DNA of 64,000 nt, taken from positions 1,570,873 through 1,634,872 of the forward strand of contig CAJFCJ010000007.1 in NCBI GenBank assembly GCA_904063045.1, given 5' to 3'. A program made the position numbers and the translations under genes. The stretch comes from Dimorphilus gyrociliatus (lineage: Eukaryota > Annelida > Polychaeta > Dinophilidae). Position 1 is the first letter of the stretch, and the number at the start of each line of letters is the position of its first letter. The notes below the pieces were generated by a model. It saw nothing but the letters and a program-made list of their open reading frames with translations. It had not been told where the DNA came from and did no database searches. Shown here one piece after another: positions 11,801-23,245 of this stretch.

Positions 11801-14800
11801 TATATATACTAATATATATATATATATATAAATACTTATAACAATAAGCATGCTATATAATTTTGGTATTTATACCAGATTAGCCGACAAACAACGCCGA
11901 TGAGCCGGTAAGCATTGTCTAAAAGTTGCCGCCGCTTGTCCAACCACAAAGGGCGTCTAAAAGTACCAATATTATTTTTGAAATAAAAACAAATGCAAGT
12001 GAATTATTAATATTAATATAAAACACTGGGACACGGCAAACTTAAATTAGAGTCTGTTCGAACATGCTATACATACTCTTGGTTTTGACGTTTCCGGTTT
12101 CTCTCGTTTGCCCGATTGAACAGAAGTTGACGTAACCTAATCAATTTTAAGCAACTTTTGTTGAAGATTAGAAAAATTTGGTAACTTACAGGTATTCTTT
12201 CTAATTTATTGGCTCTTCTATCTTCACGAAAACTTGCAGATCTTTGGTTCTGAAGTTTATCTCTCTCTTTGCGAGTTTTAAGTTTTTTCTTCTTAGCTGA
12301 TATATCGTCTGACATATATTGTAGATGCAAGGGTAAACCATCTGATATTGAACTATCCGAACCGCCATCACTATAACATATATTACTGTTTTATGTCCGT
12401 CCATTTGAAAAGAATAAATAATAAACCTTGATTCTAATTCCGTTGTATAATATTCGTCAATGTTAATATCTTCCAATTTCTTGCTGCAAAGTTCACCTTC
12501 TTTCTGTTGCAGTCTATAAAGGATCTCGGCACGAATACGGTCCTCAAGTTCCAATAGAATTTTTGATGACTAGACATAAGAAAAATTGATATCAAATTCA
12601 AGGAGCTTTTAAACGTTTTTTATTATATATAAGGAATCAAGTGACTGTTTAGATATTATGCTTCGTGTTTATTAACAAGAATGTGATTCTAATCTACCGA
12701 TAGCATGCTTCTTTTTATCATCCTGATCAATATCCTCATGCATCAAATCAATTTCTACTAAGGCTTAAAACAAACGTATTACCAATAGAACAAATCAGCA
12801 AAACGCGATCGGCAGCAGATGTATTTGGGAACGAAAATAAAGAAAAGATCTAAGTTTTGATATAAAATAAGGTAATATTTTAAGTAATAATCCTAAGAAA
12901 ACTTTGTAGGAAGAAAAACGCTTTTAAGAATAAGAGGAACATTGAATTTAAATAATTTAAAAGTTGTAAAATTGCCTATAAAATAATTACCTTGGATTGG
13001 TCAGGGTCGCAGTAATCCAATAGAGTATCACAAAAATGGTAACCCATAGATTCCAAATCTTTTGTGTTGAAATGGACGCTTTTTCCATTCAGGATAGTAC
13101 CGGCAAACGTTGCTTCCAGTGTGTAACTATTCATAATACCCATATTCCACATGACAATTCTACCTGTTCCCTCTTTCGACTTTTGTATTTTGAACTTGCA
13201 TTCATTAAAATCAAACTACAGGTAGAATATTTAGAATGTAAATGAATCTACTTATATTTAGAATCTTTACCTTATCTGGGGCATTTTTGTTTAACATACA
13301 AGGAAAAATTCTTTCTCTCAATCTTTTATTTGAATTATTTCGATTTTCACATCCGTAAATGAACACATTTTGACGACGACTATGACCATGCAAGTCGCAG
13401 TAAGTTACGATATCACGTTCTTCCATCAGTCTATTGAAGAAATACTAATTAAATGAAACAAATAACGAATGGATCAAATCGGTATACTTTTTAATCATAA
13501 CTTTGGTATGCCAAATAGAAGGAAAACTTTCTTTTAATTGAGTTTTATAATTTCTATTTAAATCACGACCAGCTAAAGAACAACGATAATTTCCTACAAT
13601 AACGCCATCTGGATTCAGCATAGGCACTAGTTTGAAAACAAATGTATCCCTTAGCAACTGAAAATAAAAATTACCAATTCAGAAAAGTTACATAATTTTG
13701 TTACAAAATCAAACTTTTGCATCCATTGAATCACTGAGTAGATAATCAAGAAAACCTTTCATCATCCAACTGGCATTAGTTTCTCCTGGATGAACTCGCG
13801 ACGTCACAACAACAGCCTTACGATGTTTAGCTTCCTCCGCAGTCTTCGTCGGAGAGGTTATTGTTAAATAATACACCAAATTCCCAGCTAAAGTTCGACA
13901 TAAAATTCTTTGTTTGCATAGCTTCGATTTCACTGGGTCGTTCAATAAATTATTTAAGTAGTCTTGCAGGTTTGTGTAAGTATAAGGATAGCAGTGAGCA
14001 AAATAACAAGAATCTCCATTATATGGCAATTTGAAAGTCCAAGTTAGAGAATAATTACTTTTCTCAGATTTACCACATGTATAACTATAGTATAGCATAA
14101 TTTTAAACTAGGCATATAATAAATAATATTAAATATACCGTATATTATTTCTGTAATACTTTATATCAGCACCATGTCTTGTCCATCCAGTATTTTTTTC
14201 ACTAGCTCGTTTTTCACTATAAAATAATGGCTTCATTCCCTCATTATATAGACTTTCAGGCTATTAAGAGTGAGCTTGTAAGATTTACTATAATTAAAAA
14301 CTCATTATTGATTACCTTCATTAAATTAACAATAGTGAACCGATATGTCACATCACTTCGAGTATTTTCGAAACGAAAATAGTACCATTGCGTATGCTTA
14401 TTGGTATACAAATCGTTGCGTAGCCACAGCTCGTATTCGAATTCTCCCCTAAAAGAAAATACAAATTATATTCGGGTGCAAACGTCAATCAAAGAGTTGC
14501 AAGATATTGAGAATATAACTTACACTTGAACAGCTTTTGCCAGATTTCCGCTTTCAAATCTTGACTCGAACAATAAAGTCTTATCATTTTCATTCTCTAG
14601 TGATATGGAAACTTGTCTACAACCACCTCGAAATCCGCCTACTCGCGCCCTCATAAACTGATAAGGACAAAAATAGCCTCGGTTATAAAGTAAAATTTAT
14701 ATACTGTTATGTTCACAACTTACAAAGGGACCTAGCACTGGTTCATAATCATAAACAACTCTGCCATCGCCATTATATGATTTACAAAGTGGAGATTGTT

Positions 14801-17029
14801 CACTGCCACCTGACATTTTACAGATAATTAATAAAGTATAGCTTAATTTGTAATAAGAAAACGAGCAAGTTACTTTTTTTATATAAAGGCTCAGGTTCTT
14901 TGGGAACTGAATCAATGTGTTCGATTTTCTCATTCAAAACCTGAATTTCCGCTGGCCTATAGAATGATTGTTTTTACATTTTAGCTTTAAACTCTAAAAT
15001 TGATGCTATTGATTTTAAATTCCTTCTATCTTACCAACGAGCTGCTTGCTGAGGTCCTAAATCGCTATTTCCGATTCCATATAGTTGCCTGGGCTCTTTA
15101 AGCTTTGGAACCATGCGACCTTCTTGGTAATTATACACCAATTGAGTTGTTCTGAGTAGTTCTTCTTGTGTCTTTTCATCTAGAGAAATATAGATAAAGA
15201 AAAGACTGATATTTTTATAAACAGTACAGCATAATAGACGACAAATACTCAAAAGTCGGTGTAATAATCGCTCGGGTAAACATTTACTGTTACAAACACT
15301 TATTTACCGGCATTTATAAAGAATTTTGAAGATTTTAATATATCCAAATAAAGACTAGCGTCAAATGTATCCGAACAATCGGAAAACCAGTTTTTTTTCC
15401 TAGAAGATTGAAAGAGAAGTCTTGTCATTTTTGTTTCGCGATAGCACGACTGTTTGAGACCGACACCGCAACTGCGACTATTGTAATAGATTAAGGAGAT
15501 CAATATTATAGGGACTTTTGTAATGCTGGCTTAAGCACGGACAAGACTGTGTACAGTCCGATAATCAGCTTATTGTTCTTGTAAGCTCTACTCGAGCCGT
15601 TCCTTTAGACATTACGTATACGTCTTCACTCAAACACCCGATAAGAAAAATTAAAAGATTTAGAAGAAAATTAAAAGATTTTAAAGATTTTATCATCGTC
15701 AACTTACGGTTCGTTCTAGCTGCAACCCATTCTGTGAACATAGACCAGTTTTTTACCGGACTTGGTACGTCAGTTACGCGAATTCCCTCTTTCATCGCTT
15801 TCGGAAGCGCAATTGAATAAAATTGTTTTAGAGACGCAGCACCATCTACTTTAGCAACATGAGCATGGCAATAGCCGATAACGCGCATTGATTGATTGAT
15901 TGATTGGGAAAATTTCACCTTCTTTTGTAAGGCTTGTAATAATGCATTTTAAAGCTAATAGATTGAACTACTATAGCTTTTTCTCTTTCTCTCACCACTC
16001 CTTACTCTTCACTTACCTTTTTCGTTATCCGAGTCATCGGCACGTTTTAGACGGCAAAATCTTCTACTACTTTCGTCGGGGAATGCCGCTTCAAGTTTTT
16101 CATCTACAGTGTAAGTTTTATCATATTGAGAGAAGTAGAGAATGGAATTCTTTGCACTCGAGTTCCGACCTGAAACAAATTCAGCGATCGATATTGTTAT
16201 TAAATTGGAAAAATATGATTTGGAAAAAAAAGCATTAACTCTCCACAAACTATTCAAAACCCTCCACCTCAAACATTTAGTTACCGTGCTTTATCTTTTG
16301 GCCATCAGGCACAGTGAAACCGTTCCAAAATGACAAGTTCACATCGATAAACTTGGCCATATTTCGTGAGGAAAAGTCCAATACATGGTAGCTAAGTCTA
16401 TAACGTGACAAAGTCTGAACAAACAACGACCGACGCGCCTTCTCTACAAAATGTATTGACTTATAGTTTGTCAAGCTAATAACTAGCTTTTAATGCAATA
16501 TTCAGTTGCAAGAGCCTCTGATATATAATGCAGTGTCGCATAATATGACCACATATTCCTAGAGACGTCATCAGAATCAATCAGAGATAAACAATACAAA
16601 CAATACAAGGAGATATTTACAAATTTGCGCCATCTTGTGTTGTTCAAAAAAAATTAGATTAATTTATAAATCCGGTTTACTGAAGCCTTTAAAATAGACA
16701 CACATATACACAAAGTATGCACTAAGTATTCATTGAAAATATTTGTATAACGTCTCATCTAAATCCATATGTCAACATATCTAATTCAAACAGGTCGAGA
16801 GTTGTCTAAAAAGCGAATGAAAATTTTCTTCCACCGACTAATCTTTGTAATATAAACAAATATCAGTACCTGTAAAGTATCCGTAATGTTGTAAATGTTT
16901 CGTCATAAACGAATCATAAGCGTCCTGAAAATTGTGTATAATTAACTAAATTTACCTTAAATTAAGTAATTGAAAACAAACATTAAACAGGTCGACTTGG
17001 TATTGATTTCTCTTTCGTGTTTCGGACAT
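8828..17029 (-). CDS. AGBL2/3-like: Cytosolic carboxypeptidase CCP2/CCP3-like (AGBL2/AGBL3) tubulin deglutamylase
   Basis: A many-exon M14 (Nna1/CCP) metallocarboxypeptidase on the minus strand. Core exons (about 15.4-13.0 kb) contain the N-domain ([42 protein letters not shown]) and the catalytic domain: zinc ligands in SRVHPGETN, arginine/asparagine pocket in [12 protein letters not shown], third zinc histidine in [12 protein letters not shown], catalytic Glu in [10 protein letters not shown], then [16 protein letters not shown]. The Ser-rich [16 protein letters not shown] plus a Lys-rich stretch after it (about 12.3 kb) match the AGBL2/3 tail. CCP2/3 remove glutamates from polyglutamylated tubulin, mainly in cilia. 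A 5' exon (16.9 kb) encodes [15 protein letters not shown], like the AGBL2 N-terminus, and links in phase through unfamiliar exons at 16.4-15.6 kb. Downstream exons to 8828 encode a long low-complexity tail ending DIGSLTL. Identity of the core is certain; the 5' and 3' exon joins, and whether they all belong to one transcript, are not. Confidence 0.85.
11809..11831. repeat. (AT)n microsatellite
   Basis: Short run of alternating A and T in an intron of the carboxypeptidase gene, with further ATAT-rich sequence on both sides. Confidence 0.8.
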
Positions 17030-17473
17030 AATTACAACGCCTCAAGTTGTATGCAAATTTGAAGACAAACAATCAATTAAAGTTCGATTAAGACATTGTC
17101 AAAAATTTCAGCTTTCATCTACAGTAGAACAAACCAACAACACTATTCTCCATATTTTTCTATAATTCATACGTCATTAATTATTAAAGTATTAGTTAAT
17201 AAAAAGTATTACTCTACTTTCGCAACAGTTCGATTGAATTTTTGTGCGATGTTCAATGTTGATATAAGTGCCGCACAAAAATTCTTAAACCTTAAAAAAC
17301 TTAATATTTGTGATTGTGATTTAATAAATTTTTAAAAAATATTAATTGAAAAAGAAATATTTTTCTTTAAATACGAAACTTACTGTAAGCACGCCCTATG
17401 ATACAGCTATTATCGCTCGACACTGTGTTCTATTTTTAAAAAAAAACATAAAATCACGTATACAACCATCAAT
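17030..17473. promoter_or_regulatory. Head-to-head spacer, candidate bidirectional promoter (CCP / TMX2)
   Basis: 444 bp separate the putative start codons of the minus-strand carboxypeptidase gene and plus-strand TMX2. It is AT-rich with no clear TATA box assignable to either gene. An open frame at 17096-17335 has random composition. The promoter role is inferred only from gene orientation. Confidence 0.4.
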
Positions 17474-18564
17474 ATGCACTGGGTTCTTCAGAATATCATG
17501 GGTTTAATACATCCCCATTATATATCAAATCTCTTGCTATCGGTTTTGTTCTTCGGATTAAAAACGATGGAGCCAGTTTGTGATGTGATCTTCGAAAATT
17601 GCGAATTAGAATTAGTAGGTTAATTCATTTTTAAACGTTTTGTAAAAGCAATGTTTGAAAAATCGCAGAGAGAATGGGAGCTGCTTACTTTTCTTGGTTG
17701 CATTATAGTCATAAAAAATCGAAAGCAACGTAAGTAAAACTATTAAGGACATTCCCGCTAATCATTGCGCAACTTTTATTCTAGCTACCTACAAACAATA
17801 TATTTCTACCGTATTCATGTTTGCAAAGTTATTGAGCACCTTCCTCTTCTTTAGACAAAATATCTTTTATGGAATTGCCTATGTTGTTGTTTGCCTTTGT
17901 AAGTGAAAACTAAACATTACAAACAGATTTATTCATTTCATAATTTTCGTAGGTCAATTAGTCCTTCTGCCTGAGCCAGTCTATAGAGGCCCCGAACACA
18001 TAACCTATTTTACAGGTATTGAAAATCTTCAAAATGAAATGGATAAAGATAATCGAATTACATGGATTATTGAGTTTTATTCGGCTTGGTCACCGAATTG
18101 TGTAAATTTTGCTCCGATTTTTTCGGAATTATCTGCCAAATATAGTCTTCCTAACCTTAAGTTTGGAAAGGTTGATATAACCAGATTCGCAGATGCTGCC
18201 GACAAGTAGTATTTCTTATACCTTCCTAAATAAGATTTACATAGTTTTTATATTTCAGATTTAAGGTAAATAATTCAGTTACATCAAAGCAACTACCAAC
18301 TGTTATTCAGTTTGAAAATGGTAAAGAAGTTAGACGAAAGCCATTCGTGAATGAAAGGGGTCAAGTCTCGAAATTTGTTTTCACAATGGTACTTATAGCA
18401 TAACTAATCACTTTATCTATAGATTCATCGATAAATATATCTTTCTGTAGGAAAACGTTTGTAGTGGCTTTCAATTGAATGAGATGTACCTTCAATGTCA
18501 AAAGAATTTGAAGGGAAAGAAGTCAAATTCAAAGACCGTAGAAGAACAAAAAAAAGATGATTAA
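17474..18564 (+). CDS. TMX2: Thioredoxin-related transmembrane protein 2 (TMX2)
   Basis: Six short exons joined by 45-75 bp introns encode about 270 residues. The N-terminal half has several hydrophobic segments (IMGLIHPHYISNLLLSVLFF; TVFMFAKLLSTFLFF; NIFYGIAYVVVCLL) as in TMX2, followed by the TMX2 signature LLPEPVYRGPEHITYF and a thioredoxin-like domain, TWIIEFYSAWSPNCVNFAPI, ending in a conserved KQLPTVIQFENGKE strand with the cis-proline. The active-site tetrad is SPNC rather than CxxC; human TMX2 is SNDC, so loss of the first Cys is a family trait. The C-terminus GKKSNSKTVEEQKKDD is Lys-rich, similar to the KKDK-type ER retrieval tail. TMX2 lives in the ER, including mitochondria-associated membranes, and affects ER redox and calcium handling. 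AATAAA begins 34 bp after the stop. Confidence 0.9.
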
Positions 18565-18597
18565 TATTTTGAATGTTTTTTTAGAATCGAACTTAGG

Positions 18598-18628
18598 AAT
18601 AAATTTTGTTTACAAAATAAATTTATTT
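18598..18628. terminator. Bidirectional poly(A) signal between convergent genes
   Basis: AATAAA at 18598-18603 serves the TMX2 strand. At 18615-18628 the perfect palindrome AAATAAATTTATTT carries AATAAA on both strands, and the minus-strand copy overlaps the stop codon of the convergent orphan gene (18623-18625). The stop codons of the two genes are only 58 bp apart. Confidence 0.6.
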
Positions 18629-19450
18629 ATCAAGCAGGGGCATTTCACGTCTAATTATTTTCATTCTACGCTTTCTCTCTGTTGCTAATTTGTTGATAGG
18701 TAAATTATTAGATTCTTCATTTACAGAACTAGTGTTGCCTTCCATGTAATCTGAAGAGGCTAAACATGCTCGAAAACTGCAATTAGGTTTACAACCATAG
18801 GGGCAGGAACAGTCTGCGCATTCAGCATTATACATTAAGGGTTTAAGACTGGGCCCTTTTCCTATACGAATACCAAATCCTGTTTTTGGTCGGGTTTCAA
18901 CTTTTTTAACTCCAGCTGGTGTTAAAGCAGTCAAATCTTCAAAAGGTTCAGAGATTTCCTTTCCTGAAATCGGTTTGGCACGTCGAAAAAATGCTTCTCT
19001 CATTTTTTTAGCAGATGAAAAACGAGTTTGACGCAGATCGAATGCACTTATACAGCGACGTTGTTCAGTTGAGGGTGCGATTAACTGTTTAATGTTTAGC
19101 TCAAAATCTGCTGTATAGTGATCGATTGATGGGCGTTCGTAAATTTTTATGGGAGCGGCATTCCTTATAGACATTTTTGGACCGTTATTTATAAGAGATG
19201 TACCAATAAGTTTCTCATCGAATTGTTGTCGTTCTAATTCATAGTGTCGCCTCCCTAAAATAGAATTGGCAGATTGAGCTCTTTGTCGAACAGTATCCAC
19301 GCATGCGATATGAAGAGGAGGAGTTGCGCGCTTTCCTATCCCTATCGGTGTAAGCCAGGAATTAGCCGAAATTCCATTATAAACATGAGCAGTTGAACCA
19401 TCAGAATCATGAACTCGAAGAGTACAGAAAATTTTATCGTCTTCTGCCAT
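18623..19450 (-). CDS. Uncharacterised intronless protein with Cys cluster
   Basis: A single open exon of 275 codons starting at ATG 19450 (MAEDDKIF). I do not recognise the family. Residues 1-40 look folded (FCTLRVHDSDGSTAHVYNGI); the middle is Arg/Ser-rich with several helix-like charged stretches; near residue 215 there is a compact cysteine cluster, CADCSCPYGCKPNCSFRAC, with seven Cys in 19 residues, which could bind metal or form disulphides. The C-terminus is basic (ATERKRRMKIIRREMPLLDK). There is no signal peptide or membrane segment, which favours a cytoplasmic or nuclear protein with metal-bound cysteines. It is one of few intronless genes in the window. Its 3' end nearly touches TMX2 and its start lies upstream of the SLC22 3' end on the same strand. 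Codon use and length make a chance ORF unlikely. Confidence 0.75.
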   Translation of the reverse strand: MAEDDKIFCTLRVHDSDGSTAHVYNGISANSWLTPIGIGKRATPPLHIACVDTVRQRAQSANSILGRRHYELERQQFDEKLIGTSLINNGPKMSIRNAAPIKIYERPSIDHYTADFELNIKQLIAPSTEQRRCISAFDLRQTRFSSAKKMREAFFRRAKPISGKEISEPFEDLTALTPAGVKKVETRPKTGFGIRIGKGPSLKPLMYNAECADCSCPYGCKPNCSFRACLASSDYMEGNTSSVNEESNNLPINKLATERKRRMKIIRREMPLLDK

Positions 19451-19586
19451 TAACAAAATGACAAAGTATAAGAGTTGAACAAACAGAGGGAGAGACGGCG
19501 CGAAACGAAATGCAATTAGACGGCATAAATTGATTAAATTGATCGATTTAATCGATCAATTTCGAATTAAGCGTCTAGCAAATCGT

Positions 19587-21309
19587 TCATTGAATATTCA
19601 ACGCAATCTCGTCTTCTTCCGGCTTCACTTTTTTTTCAATCGTTTCTTTCAATAAAGCGTCCTTAGTCTCTTGAAGTAACAATACCGAGGCTCCAATAAC
19701 TACTGATAAGATACCAAAAGAAAACATCGGTATATGAACGTCAATTTCATGACTTAATTTCGATATTGCTGTTGATAGAAGAGATCCAAATCGACCTGAA
19801 CAACTTGCCACTCCAAACGCCCAGTTTCGAATAAGTGTAGGAAATAGTTCACTGGTATAGAGCAGCATAACAGTAAATGCCGTTGAAAGGAAAAATTTTC
19901 CGACTAATTCTAAGATAAATATTGTTAAACGGTGTTTCAACGGCATGATAATCATTAAACATATTCCTGAGCATATCATGGACGCACACAACGATTTTTT
20001 ACGGCTGATAAAATGCATGGTAAATTGTGCAAAAGCAGTAGCTGGAATTTCAATTACAGCATTTAATATGAATTCGATATAGATACTCGAAACGAATGAA
20101 CCAGCACTTAATGATAACCCATAATAAATAAGCGTGTTGGAAAACCTGTATGAATAATTGACTTGTAAAAAATTCAAATTAGTGTGAAGTTTAATCTCAC
20201 CAAACTAGGCTTATAATGATTATTCTTCTGCGATAGATAGGAGAGAGAAATAATTCACAAAAAGGAGGCTCTTTTTCTTTTGAAATTGTAACTTGAGCGT
20301 TTTCAGGCAGATACTTGCCGTTAAATTTGGCAATGAATTTTAAGCTCGATATAGCTTTGCTTGTCTTTTTTCTGGCAATAAGCCATCGAGGGGACTCCGG
20401 CATGATTCTGTTTGAAAACATTTTGGATTATAGCACAAGAATAGGCGAATAAACAAAACGAACACAAATAAAATAATGAGCAAAACCCATGGAATTGAGG
20501 TATAAAGATGTAATCGACGCCAATCTCTCTCACACATAGCCCAAAATCCTAAAATAACTAGTCCAACAATCCAAAAATATGATATTGCTGCCGAAACTAA
20601 ACCTCTCCATCTTACGCCTATAATTTCCATCTCTATTGAAAATATGATATTTACATTATATATTTTGCTCTTGAATTTTAAACTTACGATTTACAAAGGC
20701 AACATTTAGTAGAGCTATACTAAATACTCCTAAAAACAGTCTCCAAATAATTGATAAAACCAAAGAATTTAAAAATGGAAAAGAGATTGAAATTAAACAC
20801 CTGGCTACAATACATATTAGTAAAGTTTTTTTTCTTCCAAATTTATCAGAGAGCAACCCAGAAGATGGAGCTCCAATTAATAAACCTAACATGAATGAAA
20901 AAGACAAGAGAAAGCTTAGCCAGGTTCTCTCACACACCATATCCCATTCTGTTACCAAAGTATTCTCATATATAGATGTATCATAGGACCAGCCGTTCTG
21001 ACAAGAAGTAGTAGATGCATTGGAAAAATTTGATTGATTTAAGTTGCTATAATTCAAATTGTACATTGAACATTTCATAAATTTACCCTCTTTATCCCGA
21101 GGTATCGAAATGTTCTTTATTTCTTCAATTGATAAGTTTTTTCCGGCAAGCTGAGGTATATAGCACCAATGTTCTGGAGTGGCCCCGCTAAAGACAATTA
21201 ATAGCGTATCAAATGCATATGGCCAGTTGATGAAGCCTGTTGTCAGAAAGATGAAAACTTGGTAACGACCAGCCCCGCCTATATGATTTAGTATATCTTC
21301 AAAATTCAT
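19587..21309 (-). CDS. SLC22-family organic ion transporter
   Basis: Four minus-strand exons encode about 500 residues of a major facilitator protein of the SLC22 (OCT/OAT/OCTN) type. It begins MNFEDILNHIGGAGRYQVFI, the family N-terminus, then has the large glycosylated loop after TM1 (several N-x-S/T sites and Cys), the loop motif GWSYDTSIYENTLVTEWDMV followed by CER, the MFS loop signature SGLLSDKFGRKKTL, and IMPESPRWLIARKK after TM6. TYTSELFPT-like LLYTSELFPTLIRNWAFGV lies in TM10-11. Members import or exchange organic cations, anions or carnitine at the plasma membrane; substrate cannot be read from sequence here. Start set at ATG 21309, matching the family N-terminus. Introns are about 60-75 bp; the exon 2/3 join needs a GTTTAT donor to keep frame. 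Confidence 0.88.
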
Positions 21310-21909
21310 CCTCTTCACTGTAGTCTTCAGCGATGGCTCCGATCGTACTGAAATCAAATCTCCTCAGATCTGTCAATGATGCAACATGTGTAGAGAGCGA
21401 TAATAGGCGCCAATCTAACGCTTAGGCGAAATACTTTTCTGTTGTTATCTCTCTGTAAATTTGGCAACAAAAAATATGCATCTTGTTTACTTTAATTGAT
21501 AAAAATGGAACATTTTGAATTATTCTTTTTCTTCCTGGTTGATTGGTTGCGTGATGGACGACTTTGTTTTTAAAAAATAACCTTGGCCAACAGATACTAT
21601 TACGTAACTTGAAATAGAATGTTTGCAAAAAAATACAACATTCAGAATTTAATATTTATATTTTATTATCAAATAATAGAATAATTTTTTATATTAATAT
21701 AGTTTCTTAAATAAAATAATAAAAGTATCGAAAAGAAAAACTCCAATCGATGTCTTCTATGATTCAAATAAATTTTGCACGATACACTTAATTTAAATGC
21801 TGAAATATGATGGTTAATTTTAACTTTGACATAAATAACTAAAAAATTTCGATACATGAAAATCACCAATTGAGTTTTAAAAAGTATTCAATAGAAATAA
21901 GTTAATTTC
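21310..21909. other. Intergenic region, no gene seen
   Basis: AT-rich spacer between the SLC22 start and the CHMP2B stop (both minus strand); should hold the SLC22 promoter and CHMP2B 3' UTR. No coding or RNA feature recognised. Confidence 0.55.
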
Positions 21910-22803
21910 TTATGAAGATTTTAATTGTGCTAGCTGCTTCATCAACTCTTCATCACTGACTGTTGCCTTCGCAGATTCTGCTCCCAGGGCACCTCTTTCA
22001 GCCGTTGGAGCTTTAGACATCTAAAAAACATTATGGACGTTATAGATGGTAAGGGAGAAATATAACAACAACTTATACCTGGCCTGAAATTTCAATGCCA
22101 ATTTCGTCCAAAACTTGATTGACAACGGCGTCTTGTTCTTCCTCATCAGCGGAATCATTCATTATATCATCCAATGTATCATTGACTATGATTGAAAAAC
22201 TAAGATAATCTGTTTATGTCTCAAAACTTAATAGACTTACTCATTTCATCTGTCATTTCCATTTTAGCGTTTTGCATTGAGAATTCTTTCAACATTGCTT
22301 GAGTTTTCATGGGATCCATTTGCTTATTGACATCAGACATAGTCTAAGTAAAAACATTATTAGTATACTTTTCTTCAATTAATTGCCTACTTACTTTTGC
22401 AGTTTTACCCATGGTCTGAGCAACATTAACATTTGTGTGCATTAATTTTGTTTGATTTGTCATTACTTGTACTTTACTCTGGGCAGTGTAAGTTCTAGTT
22501 TTAGCCTTTCGCATTTGAATTAATTGCTTAGCCAAGATATTGCAGGTTTGTTTATCTCCTCTCTTTGCAGCCCTTTTTATTTCTTCTTGTAACTGTTTCT
22601 CTTGTTTTTCTAACTGACCTCTATCCCGTTCCAAATCTCTTTGAGCTTTGCGATTTGTTCGATCTATCTCTCGTTTCTGTTCTATTGTCACGGTAAATAT
22701 GAATCACTTAAAAATAGGAAGATATAAAAATAAAATACTGTAATTTTTACAGTATTCTTGAATAATTACCTGAGGGGGTTGGTTTTTTTTTAAAGAAAGA
22801 CAT
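21910..22803 (-). CDS. CHMP2B: ESCRT-III subunit CHMP2B
   Basis: Five minus-strand exons encode about 205 residues. Exon 1 (22770-22803) gives MSFFKKKPTPS and splices in phase to a basic helix region (RGQLEKQEKQLQEEIKRAAK, KQLIQMRKAKTRTYTAQSK), the Snf7 fold. The acidic part carries MEMTDEMVNDTLDDIMNDSA, then NQVLDEIGIEISGQ, which is diagnostic for CHMP2B rather than CHMP2A (LDELGL). The C-terminal helix KATVSDEELMKQLAQLKSS is the MIT-interacting motif that recruits VPS4. CHMP2B polymerises on membranes during multivesicular-body sorting, cytokinetic abscission and membrane repair. Length agrees with the family (about 210 residues). The start exon was chosen from the basic N-terminus required for membrane binding. 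Introns are about 50-90 bp. Confidence 0.92.
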
Positions 22804-23245
22804 TTTCTTGATCGTGACTGAATTGACAAGTTTGAATAATTTCTACCGAGTCGTCAGTTGATCATATTGAGATAAGTCATGAGTAATACAACGCCACCTA
22901 TTACTTTTGTTATGACTAAGTCCCGGTCTAAAAAATACTTTCGAACACCACCGCAATTTACTTCATCATAAATTTAATTGTAAAATTAAATGCTTTACTG
23001 ATGCTTCATAGATGTATTATTTTATAAAAATTGAAAACTAATAAAAAAGCGTGATATTTTAGACGAGGAATTTCATATCTGCATAACTATTTGTTTATCC
23101 TATATTTAAAGAAATTTTCTCCATGTGTGTACTGTTGTCTATAAATAAATTATTTTATTCATGCAAAGTCATGATTATATTGTATGATTTAACTTTCTAT
23201 ACAATAACATTATACTAATGCGTAACAATTATTGTTTAAATATCT
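22804..23245. other. Intergenic region, no gene seen
   Basis: Spacer between CHMP2B start and METTL16 stop, both minus strand. AT-rich; presumed CHMP2B promoter. Nothing else recognised. Confidence 0.5.

Noticed and set aside
15880-15910. GATT tandem (TGATTGATTGATTGATTG) as a functional repeat
   Set aside because: Only four units, and it reads in frame as SINQSINQS in a probable coding exon; a simple microsatellite.
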